DNA of 64,000 bases. Source: Aselliscus stoliczkanus. Its lineage: Eukaryota > Chordata > Mammalia > Chiroptera > Hipposideridae. Shown here in pieces: positions 59,265 through 64,000 of the stretch; within the stretch, counting starts at the first letter, position 1; the number at the start of each line of letters is the position of its first letter. The DNA lies in the NCBI GenBank assembly GCA_033961575.1, contig CM066736.1:85791352-85855351 (forward strand), read 5' to 3'. Both the position numbers and the translations under genes were made by a program. The notes under the pieces are model-generated. The model did no database searches. It was not told the origin of the DNA and saw only the letters and a program-made list of their open reading frames with translations.

Positions 59265-59380
59265 GAAAGGTTTTAATCCACTCTGCCTGCCACGGAAGTG
59301 AGGAAAATCATTTCACTCCTCTAGGCCTCAGTTTCTTTAACTATGAAATAAGAAGAGACTACTGTTAATGAAAACAACAA
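59265..59380 (+). repeat. MIR SINE fragment
   Basis: CCTCTAGGCCTCAGTTTCTT and CTATGAAATAAGAAGAGA are MIR core and 3' words. Confidence 0.7.
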
Positions 59381-59399
59381 TAAAAAAAATGACAGTAAA

Positions 59400-59645
59400 A
59401 GACACAAAGGAAGCATGTATGAGCACTTACATACAGTATGCCAGGCAGTGTTTTTCCCATGTTAATTTTCATACTTAAATGTTAATATGCTAAGGGTTAA
59501 TATATTTAACACACAACCCTGTGAAACAGATACTATTATTATCCCCACTTTAAAGGCATGGAAACTGAGCCACACAGAGGATTAAACAGAAGAGCCGTGC
59601 AGTCTGGCTCCACAGCCCGTGATCTTAATGGCCATGCCGGACTTG
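59400..59645 (-). repeat. MIR SINE, antisense, well preserved
   Basis: CAGTATGCCAGGCAGTGTTT, CTATTATTATCCCCACTTTA, GGCATGGAAACTGAGCCACA and GTGCAGTCTGGCTCCACAGC follow the antisense MIR order to its end. Confidence 0.9.
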
Positions 59646-60083
59646 ATCTCTCAGACCTTTTCCAGTTCTAAAATTCTGGGTGCGTGTACATTTAAAGCAA
59701 CTTAAGGACATTATTAAACCTTTCTGCTTCAGCCACCACTTAGCAATTATCATTCTTGAAATATGCTAAGAGCCTTGTTCTGAATGACATCTAACTTCAC
59801 CAGATGTGCAATCCCGACAGGCCTCTGATGAAGGATTTTAACGGAAAGAAACGGCTCATTTGTATCTGGTTATCTGTGTGAGATAATGCCAAGTGCCAAA
59901 GAGCCCAGAGGAGATTTCCATGTCACTCAAAACTCTTCTGAAGTCAGGCCTAACCATTCTTTTTCAAGGAAGGGAACAGGCACTGGTCCGAGGGAGTACC
60001 TATTAAACTGTTAAGGAAACAGGTAATTTCACATATACAATGAGCAGGAGCAATTTTAGGCAAATGATCAGGTGTGTTGATCA

Positions 60084-60250
60084 CTGGTCAACAAATTTTC
60101 CTGGTCAATGGCCAGACAGTAAATATTTTAGGCTTTGCAAGCCACATGTCATCTCTTTGTTTTCTCCTTCAAATCATCTACAAATGTAAAAATGATTCTT
60201 AGTGGGCAGGCCATACAAAAACATGTGCTGGACTGTAGTTTATTTACTCC
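60084..60250 (+). mobile_element. Old hAT-Charlie-type transposon remnant
   Basis: CACTGGTCAACAAATTTTCC, GCCAGACAGTAAATATTTTA, GGCTTTGCAAGCCACATGTC, then GTAGTTTATTTACTCC. These are words of a common old mammalian hAT family. Its terminus resembles that of the element at 8458 but is far more diverged. Confidence 0.7.
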
Positions 60251-60429
60251 TATACTATAATAGATCACTGGATGAGACACCTTTTAAAAGATGTTACTGT
60301 ACATTCTGAGGTTTTAGCTGCTATAACAGTCATAATACTGTCCTTAACTTTATTAAAACTCTAAAAGTTATACTTAAATAATCAAGTTGACTGACTCATT
60401 ATGTAATCACAGTATTATAGATATACTTG

Positions 60430-62300
60430 TTCATTTCAGTGTTTACTAAACACCTAATACATAGAGGGTGTCAGGCAATTGCTACCATCCTTATAAAAGT
60501 ACACAACCCAGCTAAGGTTCTAAGTGAAGTAAAAATGCAAAGGTGGCATAAGAAAGGTTGGGGAAAAAAAGCTATAGGAATTCTGATGTGGTAATGATTC
60601 CATCTAGTAGAAGCAAAAACATCAAAGGATGCAAGGAGTGGCAGTATTTGAGATACATTAAGTACTACCAAGCTGAATTGCAGTGAAAGAAAGTCCCACA
60701 TAGACTGAACACCTTTAAGCCAAAACATGACAGTGAGAAAACACAAGCTGCATTCGGAGAAAATTAAAGAGCGGTCCAATGTGCTCAGCTTCGGAGATGT
60801 GGTAATTACTTAGAACCCTGAGAAGGGAAACAGTGGGAGATAAAGCTCTAAAGTAGGTGGGGAGGCCAAGGGCACAGAAAGCCTAGAATGCCATGGTAAA
60901 AAGCAAAGACAAAGACAACGTTTGGTTAGTAAGGACTCATGAAAGGTTTCTGGCAGGGTAGGTAATGATCGGACCTACATTTAAGCAAGGTTACTCTGGT
61001 AATGGAGGAAGCAGAATGTCTAAATACCAGTTTGGAGGCTTTTCTGAAAATCCACACTTCCTAGAGGTAATGAGGCATAGCTCAAACTATGAAAAAAAGA
61101 CAGAAAGAGAAAGACAGAGACAGAGAAAAAGGAAAAAGGAAAAAGGAGGAGGAGAAAGAGAAGGAAGGAGAAGAAGGAAAAGTAAAGAGAAAAGCAGAGA
61201 CAGAACCAAAAGTACTACACCACTGACTGAATATAGGCTGATGGAGAGAAGGAAATCAGGTCAGAGGCTTGGACACATCTAGCAAACAATGGTTACTATA
61301 TACAAACAAAACCAAAGTATGCTTTAGGAAGACTAATCAATCAGTGGTGAGTAAGGCAGAGTGGATACAAAGGGATTCGAGTCCAGAGGCCCGCCAGGAA
61401 ACTAGTGCCCTCACCAGCCCTCTGGGGTGCTGGTGGAAGCTTGGATTACGGCAACGCAATGGAGACAGAAAAGTAGTCATGGATGTGGGTTATTTCAAAG
61501 AAGGACACAAAAGAGCATAATGACTGAATCCAGAGGATAAAAGAAATCAATTGAAACTCACTGCAGATTTGAGTCCGGATAAATGGGAAAGTAGTTAATT
61601 AAGATTTGGAAAATGGGAAGGGAACACAAGGCTGGAGAGAAAAAGAGTTTCATTGAAAGTATAATAACTTACAAATGGTTGGGAACTACTTAAACATACA
61701 GAACTAGAATTCTGAGTAACAAGCTATACAATGGATGACAACCAATCAGTGTATCCCAATAGAATTTTTAATGATCTGGTGCTACAGAAGCTTCATTCAT
61801 TCATTCTTCAACAAATATTTGCTATATGCCAGGCATAGTCCTAAATACTAGGTACAAATTAGTGATGAAGATACACATGGCTCCTGCTCTAACACAGCTT
61901 ACATTCTAAGACAAAAGAAAGATGAACAAATGGGTGATCAGAATGTCACAGGATAAGTGCCGATCACGTGGGAAAGGAAATGCAAGGTGCTATGTGAGCA
62001 CATAAGAGGGGTACCCAAACTGGACTTCAGGGGTATTCACAGGAAGCTATTCTATGGAAATGGGATCTAAGCTAAAACTGAGATGGATAAATTTTAGTAT
62101 GAGAAAGTATTATGGGTGGGTTGCTTAGCAATAAGCAATCAGATCACAGCCAGATCTTATAAATCATTCATTAATTGCTCTGAAATAATCTGAATAAAGC
62201 GGAGACATGACCAGCATTTTACCAAGATACATCTGGCTACAATGTCAAGAACCGTGAAAGAAGCAGATATTTAGCAGGCACCATCAGGAGTAATTCAAAA
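60430..62300 (-). repeat. Long antisense L2 LINE
   Basis: From TACTAAACACCTAATACATA (antisense L2 3' end) through antisense ORF2 words: CCTAGAATGCCATGGTAAAA, GGTAGGTAATGATCGGACCT, CATTCATTCTTCAACAAATA (61798), ATGCCAGGCATAGTCCTAAA and GAAGCAGATATTTAGCAGGC. More than one L2 copy may be joined here, since a second 3' end begins at about 61790. Confidence 0.65.
61090..61202 (+). repeat. Polypurine tract
   Basis: More than 100 bases of almost only A and G (AGAAAGAGAAAGACAGAGAC, GGAGGAGGAGAAAGAGAAGG). The tract can form triplex DNA. An open frame of 105 codons across it (60965-61282) is an artefact of composition. Confidence 0.9.
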
Positions 62301-62340
62301 CAAAGACGGAGGGGTCCAGGATGACACCAGCTCTTCACCA

Positions 62341-62455
62341 CCCCCACCCAATCCCCCCCCACCCTTTCTAACTTGAGAAAGCTGATGGATAGCAGTACCA
62401 TTCACTGAACTTAAGGAACACAATAGGGGGAGGGGTTTTTTGAAAGGGGGAGGGG
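62341..62455. repeat. Pair of opposed G-quadruplex motifs
   Basis: 62341-62364 has four C runs (CCCCCACCCAATCCCCCCCC then ACCC), so the minus strand has four G runs with 1-3 base loops. 62426-62455 has GGGGGAGGGG, a ten-base loop, then GGGGGAGGGG on the plus strand. Confidence 0.8.
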
Positions 62456-62459
62456 AATT

Positions 62460-63499
62460 GGGCTCAGTTTGGGACTTGTACATGGTTGTGTCTCTGAAAC
62501 ATTAAAGCAATTTGACACACATCTAGATCTATGGAAACATAAACTGGAGATGGAGACTTGGGAGGGGTTGGAATCATCCAGATACCATATGTTAAGAAGA
62601 CAAAAGTCCCAAGTGGAAGCCGGAGAACAATAACTTTAGGGCTCCACCTAAAGCTCTCCCCAGCAGGATTGTTGGTGTCCTATGTTATTCTTAAAACTGT
62701 AAGTGAGCTTTGCAAACAGCCCTTCTTCTACTTACTTAAGCAGAACAAGACTCTACGATGGGCAAGGGGAAAACAACAACAATGGCTCACTCAATAATAC
62801 AACCTGAGCACATTTTCAGATGCAACATGTATACTTTTTAAAAATATGGTATTTATTTGTACAACTATTCCTGAAATAGCTACCTGATGAATCAATAGAC
62901 AGTCCGTATTCCTATGTGTATGCATATGTTCATTTGGACATTAATACACTTTTAAGTGTCAGCCCAGTTAAAACAAAACAATTATGAAGTATCTCTGTCA
63001 AGCATCTTCCAGCCTTGGGGCCCCTCTGCCTCTGAACTCTGGCGAAGCCCAGCTGCTTAGCTGTTAAGGAGGAGAGGGGTCTGAACTGGAGCTGAATATG
63101 TATACCCCCCCAGATTTGGTCCAGATTTGGTACAAGGTTTGGGGCAACAGGGGATGTTTTACTCTCCCTCAAAACAGTGAAAACTAATGAGAAATAAGAA
63201 TAGTGTTATTACGCAAAGGTATCCAGATACTGAAACTACAATCAATCCTTTTTTTTTTTAAATTCAAGCCAACAGGGATGAAGAGATTCTGGTGCATACT
63301 TCAGTGTTTCAAACAACCCTCAAAAAATAATCACAGTCATAATCTCCCACTCCAAGTATGAAGTGGACTCAGAGTCGTTAATGTTGCTCCCTGGTGTGAG
63401 CACTGAAAGTGACCCTGCTAAAAGAGCCATCCTTTAAGTGAAAAGTGTATTTTAGGAAAGAGATAGGAAAACCATGTGATCCTAGTAAACTTTGTCCAC
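62460..63499. other. Unassigned sequence
   Basis: No gene, splice pair or repeat recognised. A 79-codon frame (62558-62797) has no familiar residues. Confidence 0.4.
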
Positions 63500-63610
63500 T
63501 CATGGAAAAATACTTACTAAGTGAAGTCTGCACTAAATCCGGGGACTATAAAAGTGGGTAAGACACAACCCCAATCCTAAAGGAGGAAAGATGTACACAC
63601 AGGTTACTGT
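63500..63610 (-). repeat. L2 LINE fragment, antisense (tentative)
   Basis: GGGGACTATAAAAGTGGGTA and CACAACCCCAATCCTAAAGG have the antisense L2 pattern. Weak. Confidence 0.4.
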
Positions 63611-63780
63611 AACTGCGAGAGAAGTGAAGGAGGAAGAGAAGGCTATAATAGTGATATCCTGTTAGCTAGCATGAGTGGAGAGGTTTTAAATAAAAGAAAG
63701 GATTCCCAGCTCTGCAGAAGAACAGTTTAAACCGAAACTATGGTGGGGGGGGGGAGGGTAAGGTCAAGAATGCTCTCATC

Positions 63781-64000
63781 CGGCCAGGTAGCTCAGTTGG
63801 TTAGAGTGCGAGCTCTGAGCACCACAGTTAACGGTTCGATTCCCACATGGGGCGGTGAGCTGCGCCCTCCACAACTAGATTGAAAACAACCACTTGAGCT
63901 GGGCTGCTAACAGGTGGCCGGATGGCTCAGTTGATTAGAGCATGTGCTCCTAAAGATAAGGTTGCCGGTTCAACTCCCACATGGGATAGTGGGCTGCGCC
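63781..64000 (+). mobile_element. tRNA-derived SINE, long type B, runs off the window
   Basis: First unit: box A TAGCTCAGTTGG at 63789-63800 and box B GGTTCGATTCC at 63833-63843, both perfect pol III consensus. Its head resembles a mammalian isoleucine tRNA (inference). Second unit: TGGCTCAGTTGA at 63923-63934 and GGTTCAACTCC at 63967-63977. The copy is cut at 64000, so its tail and target duplication cannot be seen. Confidence 0.9.

Noticed and set aside
60965..61282. 105-codon ORF rich in R, K and E
   Set aside because: Created by the polypurine tract.

Overview
This window looks like vertebrate, specifically mammalian, nuclear DNA. It is AT-rich and dominated by interspersed repeats: L1, HAL1-like, L2, MIR, tRNA-derived SINEs, hAT, mariner and Tigger-like elements, and one solo LTR. 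I see no complete protein-coding gene, no prokaryotic features and no CRISPR. The SINEs have GGCCGGCC-type heads, pol III A and B boxes and an AATAAA-plus-T-run tail. From memory the longest type resembles SINEs of horseshoe-bat relatives, and mariner and hAT copies with readable termini also fit a bat. The clade call (probably Rhinolophoidea) is an inference and no database was searched.

The best sign of a real gene is one 86-bp candidate exon on the minus strand (47062-47147). It has a clean acceptor and donor and 28 open codons. Nearly all L1-type sequence in the window is on the plus strand. This is the orientation that survives best inside introns of a minus-strand gene, so much of the window may be intron of that gene. 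I could not name the gene.

Layout. 1-7860: a HAL1-like element (cut by the window edge), a mariner miniature element, then nested L1s with a SINE and a mariner fragment, then L2. 7861-15300: L2 pieces, a hAT element with an 8-bp target duplication, a TA repeat, a mariner fragment carrying three catalytic-type aspartates, and two SINEs. 15300-22235: old L1 segments carrying a GSTP1 processed pseudogene, SINEs and a Tigger-like element. 23867-26197: a fairly young 5'-truncated L1 that appears to have carried downstream sequence with it (3' transduction). 26285-33535: L2, MIR and several small DNA transposons, including a long L2 reverse-transcriptase fossil. 33536-47960: mostly unique sequence with SINEs, an L1 inside a MIR, and the candidate exon. 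47960-58990: an old L1 interrupted by a complete HAL1-like element, four long SINEs, a solo LTR and another L1. 58990-64000: MIR, hAT and a long antisense L2, ending in a dimeric SINE that runs off the window.

The most informative items are the candidate exon, the L1 3' transduction, the shared ORF2 deletion junction in both HAL1-like copies, a recent-looking internal duplication at the end of the second HAL1 copy, and SINE families with different tRNA-like heads but a common tail. I found no undescribed multi-gene system.
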